NCBI GenBank assembly: GCA_037951105.1
Contig: JBAMJV010008008.1
Location: 1-64,000, forward strand
Origin: Echinarachnius parma
Taxonomy: Eukaryota; Echinodermata; Echinoidea; Clypeasteroida; Echinarachniidae
Length of the DNA: 64,000 bases
Reading direction: 5' to 3'
The notes beneath the pieces are model-generated. The model was not told where the DNA came from, did not search any database, and saw only the letters and a list, made by a program, of their open reading frames with translations. The translations under genes were made by a program, and so were the position numbers. Position 1 is the stretch's first letter; each line of letters opens with the position of its first letter. Positions 40,227 through 53,000 of the stretch are shown here, piece after piece.

Positions 40227-40579
40227 TATACCATCGCAAATTATCATTCATCTACATTTAGTAGATAAAACATATTATAACTCAACTGGAAAACTTACTA
40301 TATGTAAGAGATGCCAACGCATCGGTGCATGCCGATTTGTCCACAGCCTATACATGTATATAGACTGATCACCCCTTCGAAGAGTTGCCAAATGAAGCTA
40401 ATTGTTAATCGGCCAAATAGCGCTCTTATATATAGTAAGTTAAAAATAGTAAGTTATCCAGCTTCTTTGATTTTTAATATGTTCTAGCATGAAATCCCCA
40501 TTCCAATTGTGAATGGACATGAAACAGAGCTCTGTATAAATTTATAATAAACTTATAAAGTGAGAAAATTCATATCGTT

Positions 40580-40585
40580 TTTATT
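40580..40585 (-). terminator. Candidate GANAB polyadenylation signal
   Basis: AATAAA on the minus strand, 362 bp beyond the GANAB stop. Hexamer only; other candidates exist further left. Confidence 0.25.
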
Positions 40586-40946
40586 TAAGAACAATGCAAT
40601 GGGCTAGAGTCTACTTGTAGCTGGTGACTGGCTAGGTGTTGTATAGCACGAAACATAAGTCGGTACATGGTTATGCTCATGTGCGTAAATAATGATCTAG
40701 GTACATAATTTGGATATATCAAACAAAACTTATACCTTGTACTCAAAACTCATATTTCATTTTAAATTTGCAAGTAATGGGCAGTGGAGACGAAAAGTCA
40801 GAAGCTAAGGCTAGAAAATTCTACATTTCAAAAATGGGGAGCTACAAAGACGCACAAAATAGAAATCTATCAATTTTCCCACCACCATCAAATATACAGA
40901 TCAATCTTAAATTTAGGACAGAGTAGACATTGTATTGCTGCTACAG

Positions 40947-41053
40947 CTAGGATAGCCGTATACTCCAATCCTCCCCGATATTGACGCCTGGTTTGCGTAT
41001 CGTCAAGACCTCCCGATTGTGGGAGCTTGTGAAAGACAGTTCTGAAGTGCCGC
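40947..41053 (-). CDS. GANAB: GANAB last exon (window exon 21)
   Basis: 107 nt with TAG stop. It reads [20 protein letters not shown] then [14 protein letters not shown]. It matches the human C-terminus (VLRKPGINVASDWSIHLR). No ER-retention signal, as expected for a subunit retained through its beta partner. Confidence 0.93.
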
Positions 41054-44000
41054 CTGGGAGATGAGAGAGGTGGAAAGGAATCGGAAGATGATAGTTGTTA
41101 GAGGTATAATAATAATAGTAGGTTCGATTTTAATAACGCTTTTAAACACTTTTTTAACGCTTTTAAATTCAATCTTAAATATCTCCAAAATTAGGGAGAA
41201 ATTTGACAAAACACAATCTATTTCATTCTTCTTTTACCACAAGCCAAACAACAAGATACAGGAGAAATGTGGAAGCTCCAAGAGATTTTAGCTGAATTTT
41301 GACAAAGTTACTAGCTTCCTTTAGGAAAAATAAGCAAACAAATAATTGCTAGTACTTACTTGAAGAGGTAAGTTGCACTCTTTTAGGCACAGACTTGACA
41401 CCTACAATGATGACCTTCTCCAGCCAGGAATCGGTTTTGAAACCTCCACTGAACAAAGCTCTGAAAGAAACAAAACGTCACACATTAGCATGAAAGTTGC
41501 GGTACACTGGTACTCTTATAAGAAGAATCATTGTAATATTTACAAAATTGACGAAAGTAGAAGAGAGCTTACAGAACTGGAGGTAAATTAGATTTATTGC
41601 GCACAAATGGTTCTTTGAAAAAAAATTTAAACAAATGTGATGCGCACTTGTGAACAGTTGCGTAGCGTGGTCAGAACAAAAAATTTCCCTTATGTTTTTG
41701 TATTGCTTTGTTCATATTATTGGGGGGGGGGGGGGGTGGCACTGGTTCAAGTGGTTATATACTGTTGTTGACCCAGATATAACGAGAAAACTGACATAAT
41801 TACATACTTGTAATTGGTCCCTAGCTCCTCATTATAACAAGGTTCCACCATATTTTACTTTGACTGCAGGGTGTTGGTAGCGAAGGTGAATCGTCGGTGG
41901 ATGTACCTCTGCTGCCGGTATTTGTATAATTTTGATTGCTTCTAATATGTATTTATCACTGCTCATATTTTTGTCAAGTTGTGGAAAGAAACTGAATTCA
42001 ATGGTAAAAACATTTTCTGGTGAAAAAACAACAACTGATATCCGCCTATTTGGAGATCAAAATTATAATCTTTATTTCATTGGAGAAAATTAATTTCCAC
42101 CAATTATTCAGTTATTCCATTGGTGGTCTTTATACAGTTATATGACAGTTTAATAGGATGTTTTATCGTGCAAAATAGCGTAGCTAAAAGGAAGGCGACC
42201 ATAATACCCATAAAGGGAATCCTCCACAGCAACATTCATCAAGGGGAATCAGTCAATAATTGACACCAGTGAAACATGTATCATACAAGAATGTATCAAT
42301 ACAAGTCAAAGTACACATATTATCCCTATGACCTATATAATATACATGTATATACATGTATATATATACATAATGCGTTTTCTGTCATTATTTATCCACC
42401 CCCACGCAGACTAAAACAGAGCAGTTGTACAAAATGAAGTTAAATACAAGATAGTATGATCACTATCTGTATATTATATTGATCATCATCATTGGTCTTT
42501 AATCTTGCATGAGCTTTTCCCCCTTCCAATGTGATTGAGTGCACACAGGAAGGTCTACTGTCATGCTACATACATCAGAAGGGGGTGGCACTGGTACAAG
42601 TGCTTTATATACTTTTGTTGACCATCGGCCAAGCCCCTACAGATCAAAGGACTAAACTGGTAGTGGCCAGAGTGCCTGAACCAAAAGCCTGAACCGAATG
42701 CCTGAATCGAATGCCTAAACCAAATGCCTAAACCGAATGCCTGAATCGAATGCCTAAACCGAATGCCTGAACCGAATGCCTGAACCGAATGCCTAAACCA
42801 AATGCGGACAAGAATGGGGCGGTGAAGGGCCAACATGGGCAAGATGGGGCTATGCCCATGAAGGAGATACCCTCTGCAACTGCGGAGAGGCCCAGACAAT
42901 GGACCACATCTTGCAGCGCGGTAGGAGTGGGCTACACGGATGAAGACCTGGCCCTCGTGAATGAGACGGCCATCGCAGCAATCACACGACGGAAGGATTT
43001 AACTCTTTAACGTGCCAGGGATTTTATTGCTCTATGGCATTTGTGTGTATTGTAACTTGCAAAAATGCGAGCTTGGCACTCAAGGAGTTAATTTAGAAAC
43101 TTTAATCTTGATCTGAGGAGGCACGAACGAACAAACGAACCCTGATATAACGAGAAAACTGACATAACAACATAATTGTCATGGTCCCAAGCTCATGGTT
43201 ATAATAACGAGGTTCCACTGTATCTTACTTTGACTGCAGAGTGCTGGCAGCGTAGGTGAATCGCCGGTGGATGTATCTCTGCTGCTGGTATTTGTAGCTG
43301 TAACCGTCATCAATGAACAGAGTGCCCTCCGCAGTACCCTGAAGCAAAATTAAAGGGCAGATAACGTAAATTATATTTTGATGATGATTTCACATTTTGT
43401 TATAACTTTGGGGCTACAAAAATAACATTATGCAGAACTGCCAAAAATCAACATGTCTAATGTAGGGAGGTTTCAAATAATCAGGGAGATGTATCACACA
43501 AGAATGTATCAATCTTATGAAAGATTGAGGGAATGGTTTACCTCATTTATCTTAATGTATGTATTGATTTATCTATATGTATGTATCTATTTATCTATAT
43601 GTATGTATCAATTTATCTATATGTATGTATCTATTTATCTATATGTATGTATCTATCTATATGTATGTAATTTGTTGAAATTTGTATGTTGTTTTTAGAG
43701 ATGTGAAATAATTGAAAATGTATCTATGTTAATTATATAAATCATGCATTTCTATCCTTATGTATATTCAATAAGCAGACTCAAATTGAGTAATTGTACC
43801 AAATGAAAATGAATACAAGACAGTATGATCACTATCTGTATATTATATTGATCATTTTCATTGGTCTTATATCTTGCATGAGCTTTTCCCCCTTCCAATG
43901 TGATTGAGTGCACACAGGAAGGTCTACTGTCATGCTACATAATTAGCGGCAATAACTACCTATAGTGACTTCTGGTGAACCGGAAACCTGGTGGGCTCTG

Positions 44001-47000
44001 TATCAACTCTATGGGGATTGCACAATCTAGTATGGAACAGGTTAACCCATTGCCGAAGGGAACCTGGTGGGTCTGGTATTAGCTATGTGGGGATTGCAAC
44101 ATCTAGTAGGGAACATGTTAACCCATTGCCTACATGACCACGTTAGGTCCTGTATTAACTCAAAGCCGCTTGCAAAATCTGGTAGGGAACAGGTTTAGCA
44201 ATACTCACAGCATTACTCAAGGCCACAGTGAGTGTGTATGGGTCGTCCAGTGAGAGAGCGGTGCATCTCCTTACCCTCTCCTTCCGAGGAATGATGGTAC
44301 CTCCTCGCTGGAAGACTGGGATCTACAAAGTAACCAAACAGGTGCAATGTTCAGTCATTATCATTTATTCTTTAAAGGGATAGTTGAGTATTGGTCAAAC
44401 TTAACTTTAGTAACCAAAACCTGCATCATTACGGTAAAAATTAATAGTTATAACTCCACCATGCTCGAAAGATATACACAATTACAAACGACTAAGTACA
44501 AACCCTGTTATCATTCAAAAAGAGCCGTTACAACTCAAGAGGGCGCTCTCTAAAAACTCCCCATTTCTTCATACAAAATTGTGCATTTAATGTTTTGTTA
44601 AAATAATGATTCAATAGAGATATCATCAACAACTACTTAAAAACCTATTAAGATTTTTTTCAAAGTAGTCTATAAGCATTTATTGTATTTTTCTAAAATG
44701 TCAAAATGTCCCCCGGCCGGTAGACTTATAAATAAAATATCTTGAAATAAAAATTATTTTCTAACTATGAGAGCATTTGAAAGGGAATGATTCTCATTTT
44801 ACATGTTTTATTCAAGGAACTTTCAAATGGAATTAAAACCAACCAATTCAGTGTCAAGAGGCATTTCGGGAAGTACCAATACTCAAGTGTACCTTTAAAG
44901 TGATCCGTTACCTTTGTCAAATTCAACCTAAATCACTTGAAGATCGCTTGAAGATAAATGTGACTCTTTACCTGCTATTGGGCTTATGGTAACATAACCA
45001 TACTTGCCAACATTTGAAAGTCAGAAAACTGAACACCCGATTGCGAGGGAGCGAAGCGACCGAGCACGAGGGAGCGGAGCGACCGAGGGGGGGAGGGTGT
45101 GGGAGGGGGGTGTCCCCCCTCCCACGGTACTCGGTAGGGAGCTTTTGCATTTTTGGACTTACAATTGTGCAATCTGGTGCATACTAGGGCTGTAGTGAAA
45201 CGGTTACACGACGGTTAACCGACCGGCATCGGCAAAAACGTTTTCATTTTCACGGTTTCGGTTAACCAAAAAAAAAATAAAAATAATAATCTTTTTTTTC
45301 TTTTTTTTCCTTCCCCATTCTATAGATTCGGTCAGAAAATGGCACGTTGAACCCTGCCAATCTATTGCTAAAGTAAAGGTATTTTACATGTAACAAAATG
45401 TTCAAATAAACAAATGGTAAGAGGATTAATGAATAGATTAAACCTGGTAAGAGCCAAATTTAGAAGAATCATTTGTGATGAGATATCTGAAGGCTTTCAT
45501 CTTGACAGCGGTTTGTAGACTAACATGGCACTGCCCTGCTGATTACAATTGAAAAAACGGACAGATATCGGATGGTACATGTTTTTTTTTTTTTTTTTTT
45601 TTTTTTTCAAAATCGGAACGTTCCGTTTTTTATGGCTATAAAAACTTTAAAAACGGGACAATTCCGTTAAAAACGGAACGGTTGGCAAGTCTGCATAACA
45701 AAATGAGTTTTGATTTTTTAAATGTCTCCTTGATTATGGAGATGTTTAAGCTTGAATTGAAAAGCGGAACGCTTGTAGTCAAAAGGATCCATATTTGGAT
45801 ACTTCACACCAACGATCGGGGATGAAGTCAGACATCAATCTTCACCTTTTCACTAGGAAAGCATTGTTCTATTTCTATGGAATATCTCATTTTAGAAAAA
45901 TCTTACAGTGATATTCATGGTATATGATTGAAGTCTCAAATATCACTTCTAGAATCTTATAAAGTTAATGGATAACTTAAATAACAAAAGTGGAGTATTA
46001 TACCACGCACATGTCTATCATGATGTAAGACTCCTGGCACTATTATTACCCATGGTCATCTGGTACAGTTCAAACCTACACAATTATATTTGTACTTTCT
46101 CAACTCCCCGGAAAGCATACTAGCCTTATGCTGCCAATCGAACATGGTATAGAGAGCAGCAATGTAGATTAAATGTCTTGCTGAAGGACATAAATACCAG
46201 GATGACATGACATTGATGTGGCTCGAACCTAGGTCCCGTGATTGGTCAAGCACCTACCCGATCGTGCCACAACACATCTTTCGTTATTTTTTCTGTAAGA
46301 ATGTTATTTTTTTAGTTCCTCCAAGAATGTATTTATTTGTAATCAACATGATAAGCCTTTTAAGGCTGATTGGTTTATGCTGATTCTGGCACTTACTCAT
46401 ATGTATGTTTTAATGCTATAATTTGTACTGCTTCTCATGTGTAATTATTCATGTGCCAAACGAAGATGAATACAAGACAGTATGATCACTATCTGTACAT
46501 ATTGATCATTTTCATTGGTCTTTTATCTTGCATGAGCTTTTCCCCCTTCCAAAGTGATTGAGTGCACACAGGAAGGTCTACTGTCATGCTACATAATTGG
46601 CAGCCAATTGCCTACTGCATTCAAACAATAGGATTACTTGTATAAAGCACACTCACACATTACACTATTTAAAGCCGTGTTAAGCTGCAGTTACTATAAA
46701 AGTTTACCTTGTTGAGATCTGCATTCATGTTATGCGTGGCGGGACCTCTGTACATGAAGTAGGAGTCCACGTCGTACCAAGGCTGGAAAGAAAGAAGAAA
46801 TAGTAAAGCATTATAAGATCGGTGCGTGACAACCCGTCCACAGCTTGGCCCGTATTCACAAAGGAGGTTTGTACAAACCCCGGTTCAAACCGCGGTTTAC
46901 ATCTATGGAATGCCAATTGTAAACTGATGGAGAGAGAATGTAAATTACACATTCTCTCTCCATCAGTTAACAATTGGCATTCCATAGATGTAAACCGCGG

Positions 47001-50000
47001 TTTGAACCGGGGTTTGTACAAACCTCCTTTGTGAATACGGGCCATAAAGACTGCTCTCCCCATCAGAGAGTTGCCAGATGGAGCTGGATGTTAATCTGTG
47101 AAATGAAGCACTTACAAAGGTTAAGTTTTCCAGCTATTTGGTTCAATGTTTTCTCAAAATCAAATACAGTAAATCATAGGTATAGAGACCACCGGAGGAA
47201 AACAAGTGGTCACTGTAGACAGGTGACATCTATACACAGGTTCCATAACAGTATCCGCAGGGGATCACTTTTGGTGGCCACTAGAAGCAGGTTGGCTGCT
47301 ATAGACAGGAGTGTGCTAAAAACAAGTTCTGACTCTAGTCTTGAATGGGCTAATATATATGGACCATCAATTAAATAGTAATAATTACTTCTTGTTGGCC
47401 TCTACAGAGTGTTTCAGAAAAAGCGGAACCTAGAGTGCCCTCCGCAGTACCCTGAAGCAACATTAAATAGCAGATAACTAAAATTATATCTTGAAGACAA
47501 TTTCAAATTGTTTATACCCTTGGGGCTAAAAAAATAACACCATGCAAAACTGCCAATAATCACATCTACTCAAAGGGATCTAGTAACATTGTCCAAATCC
47601 TCGAAATCCAATTGGAATTCTAGAAGGTTCCCTCATCCCTTGTTGTATTTTTATTAACAATAGAAGCATGGAACAGGTTTTTGTTTTTCGAATTTCCCTT
47701 TCGTAAAAAAGATATTTACGATTGAAGTGTTCAAATGTTAAACTGATCCCACTGGATAGTCGTAAACGTGTACAAAGTCAATGCAATGAGTTAGTGAATA
47801 TCACATTTTTTGCTCATTACACGGCCATATAACTTCCATTTAACTTGCAATTATCACACAATACCCAGTGGACATATCAGATAACAACAATATATATTTT
47901 TTATTAACCATTCATCAATTTTTGCACATGTCAACAAAAGTTACTAGATCCCTTTAACCCTAAAAAGACTGGGGGGGGCTGATTTAGCCCCCCCTCCTCT
48001 ATTTTTGCGATAATTCCGCAACGCGCGCAGGTATTGCCGCGGGGCTTTATGAGTTTTTTCATTGAAGTCTTGCGCAACTTTTGAGACTAAATTTGCGACG
48101 ACCGGGTATACCGTTCTAAAGTCACGTGACCTTTTGTAAGTGAGCGTCGGCCTGAAAATCGCTAAATTTTGTGATTTGTGTACAAATCCTATGGAAATAG
48201 ATTTTTTCCTAGAAAAGACAAAATCTTCATTATTTTTCATTCTAATCACTGCAATCATTTAATTTGGGGCTAAAAATGGTTGAATAATGGTCAATAATTA
48301 TTTCCATTGAAAAAAACAATAAAAACATAAGTCGAAAAAACAAAGAAATACATAAGAAATGCAATTTTCGCATAATTAATTAGCTCTAATTAGCATATTA
48401 TAATTAGAACAAACAATTTAACTATGCAATATTGAATGGCTCATGGACATCTATCACCATGCCAAATTTGGAGTTGATTGGAGTTTCGATTGCCGAGAAA
48501 ACTACGAAAAATACAAACAAATACAATTTTCGCATAATTAATTAGCTCTAATTAGCATATTCTAATTATTATTATTTTTTTAACTACGTAATATTGTAGA
48601 CCTTATGGACATCTATCACGATGCCAAATTTGGAGTCGATCGGAGTTTTGGTTGCCGAGATCTTAGGGGGGGGGCCCTTTTAGCCCCCTCCCCAGTTTTT
48701 TTAAGGTTCAAAATAGCCCAGTCTTTTTAGGGTTAAGGGAGGTCTCAAATAACCAGGGAGATGTATCACACAAGAATATATCAACCTTATGAAAGATGAA
48801 GTAAATGTATTACGTCATTTACCTAGATGTAATATATAAATAATGCATTTTCTATCCTTATGCAGACTATTAAATGGAGTAATTGTACAAAATGAAAATG
48901 ACTACAAGACAGTATGATCACTATCTGTATATTATATTGATCATTTTCATTGGTCTTTAATCTTGCATGAGCTTTTCCCCCTTCCAATGTGATTGAGTGC
49001 ACACAGGAAGGTCTACTGTCATGCTACATACATTATAAGCAAGAACTGCCTATAGTGAACCTGGTGGGCCCTGGATCAACTTTATGGGGATTTCAAAATC
49101 TGGTAGAGAACAGGTTAACAATACTCACAGCATTTATACTAAATGTTTATTCAGTGAGTGTGTATGAGATATTCAGTGAGAGAATGCAGTTACACCTTCT
49201 ACTTCTACTTTCAGAAAAAGCGGAACCCAACTTTGTGCAGTGATATCTCATCGAATAGATATAATTATATGTATTGCAATATATCATTAGAAAGACAATT
49301 TATTCTACTTTCATATGATAACACAGTTGTAATGATTGAGCTTGTGGACACTGAACTGCAACCATTTAAAATTAGCAATGCCAAAATTACTTTGCGCACG
49401 AGAGATACACACACCTATTGATCAACACAGTCACAAATAGTTTAAATTCTTTAAAACCTTTCCTTTGGTTATTTTGTCTTGTCTTAATCATTGTCAAACT
49501 GGCTGACTTTTAAAATCAGTGCCTTGCCTGACCATGCAACTGACCACTGCGTCCACACTGTGTTTTTCTTGAGTCACTGAGTGGAAGCGCTCTGGTCCAG
49601 AGTCTCCAGCAAGTTGCTGCAATGAGGCTACTCTTCATCATTTCCCCGGTCATGATGTACCCTCCAAATCAACAATTTGGAGTAATGTTAGGAAGTTTGA
49701 AATGGATGAATTTAAGCAAGGGTTTTGGCCAGAGAAGGTCAGTTGGACACCACAGACCATCAATGAAGTCCAACAGGTGCTACATTACAACTCCTACGTT
49801 TAATTCTTTGCATTGCAATTAAATATGATATGATTTATACACTATACTCTCGTGGACAAACAACTTGTTACCTTACTCTTTTAAAGTCATTCACATTTAT
49901 TCATGCATGATGCTATCATAACATATTTGGTATCAAACGAAAGAGTATGAGCAACACAAATATAGCAGTACAAAATCACATATCTTATTATTGGTAGACA

Positions 50001-53000
50001 AAGTTGGGTTCCGTTTTTTTTTCTTTTTCGTAAACACTCTGTATAGTAAGGTTGGCTGCTATAAACAGGTGGCTACTGTAGGTTTGACAGGTTTGAATGT
50101 AGTTTTGAATGGGTTGATATCTGGACCACCAAGTAATACTTACATCTTGGCCAGGGAAGTAGATTGACGTAGCTCTTGAGCCCTGCTCAGTGATTGGTCT
50201 GACAAGTAAAGCCTCACCTAAAATGAGAGGAAAATCCAGAGTAGAAAAGGGCAAGTGTCATTTCATTGATTCAGCCGTAACAGTTCTTGTTACGATATAC
50301 CAGATCAAAGCAATCATTCTGCTCTCACATCTGGGGGGATGGCCAGGAAGAGTGACATAGCGTGGGCATACTGAATTAGGGGGAGGCATGTCAAATATTC
50401 GGGGGTAGGCTAACTCTTTGTATATATCTATTTCTTACACTTCAGTTTTTAATCGCTTTTGTCAATGTATTGGTGGAATTCAAGATGTTTTCTACTTTTT
50501 TGTGTGTGTAAAGCATGACACATTTTGAACTCTTGTTTCATCAGTGAGTGCTCAGAGTGGAAACAAAACGTTTCACCCTCTTTCTAATACTTGGTAACCA
50601 CTCATGATGATTATCTTTAATCTAGCACGCAAATCCCCCTACCTTGGCCACTGGTGAGACCAAGCAAGGTCTACAAGAATGCAAAGTATACATAGTCATA
50701 ACAAATTGTCCTGTTTTTATTATAACAAAATCTCTACAAATTAATTTAATTGGTATAATAATGACTATAAATGGAATAGACACGTACATATCTAATATAT
50801 TTGCACTCAATTTGGCTAACTGTGGAGTAGGATACCAAGACTCTACGATTAAGTACAAGGATTATCATCACGCATGTTTACTTTAACAATCAGTGAGTAT
50901 GCACTTATCATAGAAATAACACAATAATAATGATATATTTGATTTATACAGTCCTTAATATAAATCATCTCGAAGCACTTTACATAAACAAAAATACAAA
51001 TGTTCAAAACATACACTTTGTTTAAATCATCAACAAACTTTACTAACAATATTGACAAAAATGTTCAATCAATAAACAAAGAGGTTTTTACTCACCGACC
51101 ATATACTGGTCCTCCATGGTAAAGGTGTCGGCATCCTTAGGGAATTCCATCCACATCGGTCTAAGATGGGTAGAAATGTTATGGGATATCGTTATTCATA
51201 CTGATTCTCTAAAAATGGTTGTGAAGTTCAACCATTTTTAGGAAATAAAAGGAAATTTAATCTTGAACAGTGATTTGCATGAAGGTTTATCGAGTGGAAA
51301 TTGTGAATGAAAGTTTGAAGCAATGCATAGAAATATAACACAAGGGACTCATTATCGTGAGTGTACAGAAAGTCTATACTGGATGTTTGGGGGGATCACA
51401 TTAGCTATACAACAGTAGAGGATCAAACTGGGTCAATAAATATCTGACAGACTATAGCAAAACCCAGCACTTGTCTGTAATTCATGTTTTTTTAGAAATG
51501 GGCATTACACAATGTGTGTAATTTGGATTTTTACCGACAAGTGCCGGGTTTTTATATAGCCGGTCACATATGTTTATCAAGGGCTGGTCTTATCCTAGTA
51601 GGGTAGAGGTGATATAACTGTTACCGAAGGGGAGGGGGGGGGGGGGGGGGGGGGGGACTACTACTACTACTACCACTACATAACCATTACCTCATAACTG
51701 GAAGTCCCGTCTGTGAGGCGTTGTAGAATAGTGTATACCAGTACGGGAGGAGAGCATATCTTGCGCGGATGGCATCACGGATGATCAGCTTGTTCCCTTC
51801 TTCCAGCAGCCAGGGCTCTCGCCGTTTGGTGTCGATGTGAGCATGGGCACGGAAAAATGGTTGGTATGCACCAGCCTGAAAGGATAGGTAATAATAATAA
51901 TTGTCCATTTTTATATATAGCGCTTTACCAGCAAAGTCTCTATGCACTCAGAGCATTTTTACCTTGGCTTTCGTCGAGCTGCCACGAATAAATTCCTGTC
52001 CAGTACCATTTACTACACTGGGGTTGACAGAGGCACATGTGGATAAAGGGCCTTGCTGAAGGTCACACATGCCAAGATGTGGAATCATACACAAGATCTT
52101 CTTATCCAAAGACTAAGGCCCAAACCAATATACCACAACAGTTGTTAAGACATAATGGCCCGTATTCACAAAGGAGGTTTGTACAAACCCCGGTTCAAAC
52201 CGCGGTTTACATCTATGGAATGCCAATTGTAAACTGATGGAGAGAGAATGTAAATTCCTTACTTGTTAACAATGTTGATGGTACATATTCTCTCTCCATC
52301 AGTTTACAATTGGCATTCCATAGATGTAAACCGTGGTTTGAACCGGGGTTTGTACAAACCTCCTTTGTGAATACGGGCCATTGGATCTCTATCAAGGGCA
52401 TGATTCGTCTCTGACATGATAGGGGCATGATTAAAAGTGAGAGTGAGAAGGGTGTTAAATTAATTGTGGGCTAACCTGAGCACTACACACCATTCTGTAG
52501 GTTTGAGCCTTCTGTATGTGATGTCAAATTTTCAGTTAATAATTATTTATCGAAAATGAAAGACTGCTAAATTTGGTTTCTATAAGGCTTCCAAACTTCA
52601 AATATGATTATCTCTAAAGTATTCCAAATTCCACTTCCCTAAAAGCCAGTTATTGGTTACTCCCAAACATTGAAAAACATCAAAATGCTGAATGTAAGGA
52701 CTTTGTTGGAAAGTATTTTGGAAATTATTGTGTCATCATTGAGAGTTTAGAGTAAAAATCAAATCTTTCTCCATTTTTCCTTTCTAATAACTATGCATGA
52801 TGATTGCTTCAATCTAGCAAGCAAATTCCCCATCCCTTGGTCACTGGGGAGACCAAGCAAGGTCTACAAGCATGCAGATTGATCAGCCTACTATTATTAT
52901 CATCATTGTACTACAGTACAAACAAATATATATCATATCAATTTAAATATGAAAATAAGCAAATCAAATAGGGCTTTGTCAGGAATTGAACCCTAGACCT

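Larger units (their letters stand above)
34520..40946. other. Convergent intergenic region NVL/GANAB
   Basis: Holds the 3' UTRs of both genes and repeats: a TIR MITE (35308-35485), a 986-bp foldback (35747-36732), a decayed TIR MITE (about 36965-37215), a SINE inside a MITE (38872-39118) and a TTAA MITE (39664-40226). I see no gene. The short open frames here look random. Confidence 0.7.

Noticed and set aside
42561-42899. 112-codon minus-strand ORF with [10 protein letters not shown] repeats
   Set aside because: Product of the 13-bp minisatellite; 13 is not a multiple of 3 and the frame survives by chance over few units.
41719-51660. Poly-G and poly-T runs (41720-41735, 45580-45607, 51632-51655) as G-quadruplex or regulatory signals
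   Set aside because: Plain homopolymer runs in introns; no neighbouring feature supports function, and their lengths may be inaccurate.
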